From Leptospira ognonensis (GTDB taxonomy: Bacteria > Spirochaetota > Leptospiria > Leptospirales > Leptospiraceae), in NCBI RefSeq assembly GCF_004770745.1, contig NZ_RQGD01000009.1:1-64000 (forward strand): 64,000 nucleotides of DNA, in the 5' to 3' direction. The notes under the pieces are model-generated. The model saw only the letters and a list, made by a program, of their open reading frames with translations, was not told the origin of the DNA and searched no databases. This document shows, piece by piece, positions 63,884 to 64,000 of this stretch. The position numbers and the translations under genes were made by a program. Position 1 is the first letter of the stretch. Every line of letters begins with the position of its first letter.

Positions 63884-64000
63884 TGACCGAATCTTTGAAT
63901 CTGGTTTCCTTAAAAATTTTCCAGAAATCCCAAAGTATGATCACAAGCGTAAGTGCCATAGGCCCGATGATAATCCCGGCCACACCAAATTCCTGTAGGC
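63876..64000 (-). CDS. AI-2E/PerM-family transporter, C-terminal end (partial)
   Basis: Reading the minus strand from the window edge gives LQEFGVAGIIIGPMALTLVI followed by a short cytoplasmic tail and a TGA that overlaps the xseA start by eight bases. The GVAGIIIGP motif at the last membrane helix is typical of the AI-2E/PerM family. Only 40 codons are present; the start lies outside the window. Confidence 0.75.
   Translation of the reverse strand, partial: LQEFGVAGIIIGPMALTLVIILWDFWKIFKETRFKDSVNV

Noticed and set aside
1..64000. CRISPR array
   Set aside because: No regular short repeats with unique spacers of similar size were seen; the only arrays are the ~317-bp tRNA-linked units and the infB repeat.

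Overview
The window looks like chromosomal DNA of a Leptospira-type spirochaete. It carries an endoflagellar flaB flagellin gene and a flgG-flgA-flgH-flgI-flgJ cluster, lpxC (so a Gram-negative outer membrane with lipid A), an MCE/Mla lipid transporter, many lipoprotein and outer-membrane candidates, and the core run rimP-nusA-infB-rbfA-truB-rpsO-pnp. GC content is about 40-42 % by eye. The species cannot be fixed from sequence alone.

Layout. 1-3661 is an accessory region: an AT-rich orphan gene bounded by attC-like inverted repeats, a complete tyrosine recombinase with a HARP-like N-terminal extension, about 400 bp of structured non-coding DNA, and a tandem array of ~317-bp units that each contain the 3' end of the adjacent tRNA-Arg(TCG) gene. 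3675-9682 holds a HIT protein, a split two-gene PPK2 polyphosphate kinase, the NAD(P)HX repair enzyme and hypothetical or lipoprotein genes. 9738-21459 is the translation and RNA-turnover block, with an IF2 that has a Gly-rich repeat, a reverse-strand outer-membrane candidate, an M16 peptidase and dUTPase. 21533-25633 is a flagellar operon. 25634-31063 is reverse strand: a YihY-type membrane protein interrupted by a beta-propeller, then an operon of two methyltransferases, an ATP-grasp enzyme and an RRM protein. 31178-40272 mixes flgF, GNAT, a hybrid sensor kinase, DUF1232, an alpha/beta hydrolase, HAD and methyltransferase genes and a second RRM gene. 40314-48906 holds pepN, an acyl-CoA synthetase, YopX and ParA family genes and a cyclic-nucleotide-gated channel. 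49017-53118 holds ybaB, an OmpA-like lipoprotein, flaB, a cobalamin adenosyltransferase and a POT transporter. 53115-59850 is an envelope block (ptsI, lpxC, mlaD/F/E and a repeat protein). 59896-64000 holds ddl, a sodium:solute symporter, xseB, xseA and the end of an AI-2E-type gene.

The strongest unexplained signals are regulatory. A consensus-perfect sigma-54 promoter, with upstream direct repeats, precedes lpxC and ptsI. The flaB leader has two hairpins that each show GGA in the loop, one loop being exactly the Shine-Dalgarno, which is the architecture expected of a CsrA target. The tRNA-Arg tandem array and the attC-like sites around the recombinase are the main genome-plasticity signals. 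Coding starts were moved from the longest possible ORF to the start best supported by ribosome site, signal peptide or gene overlap; this is stated in each entry.
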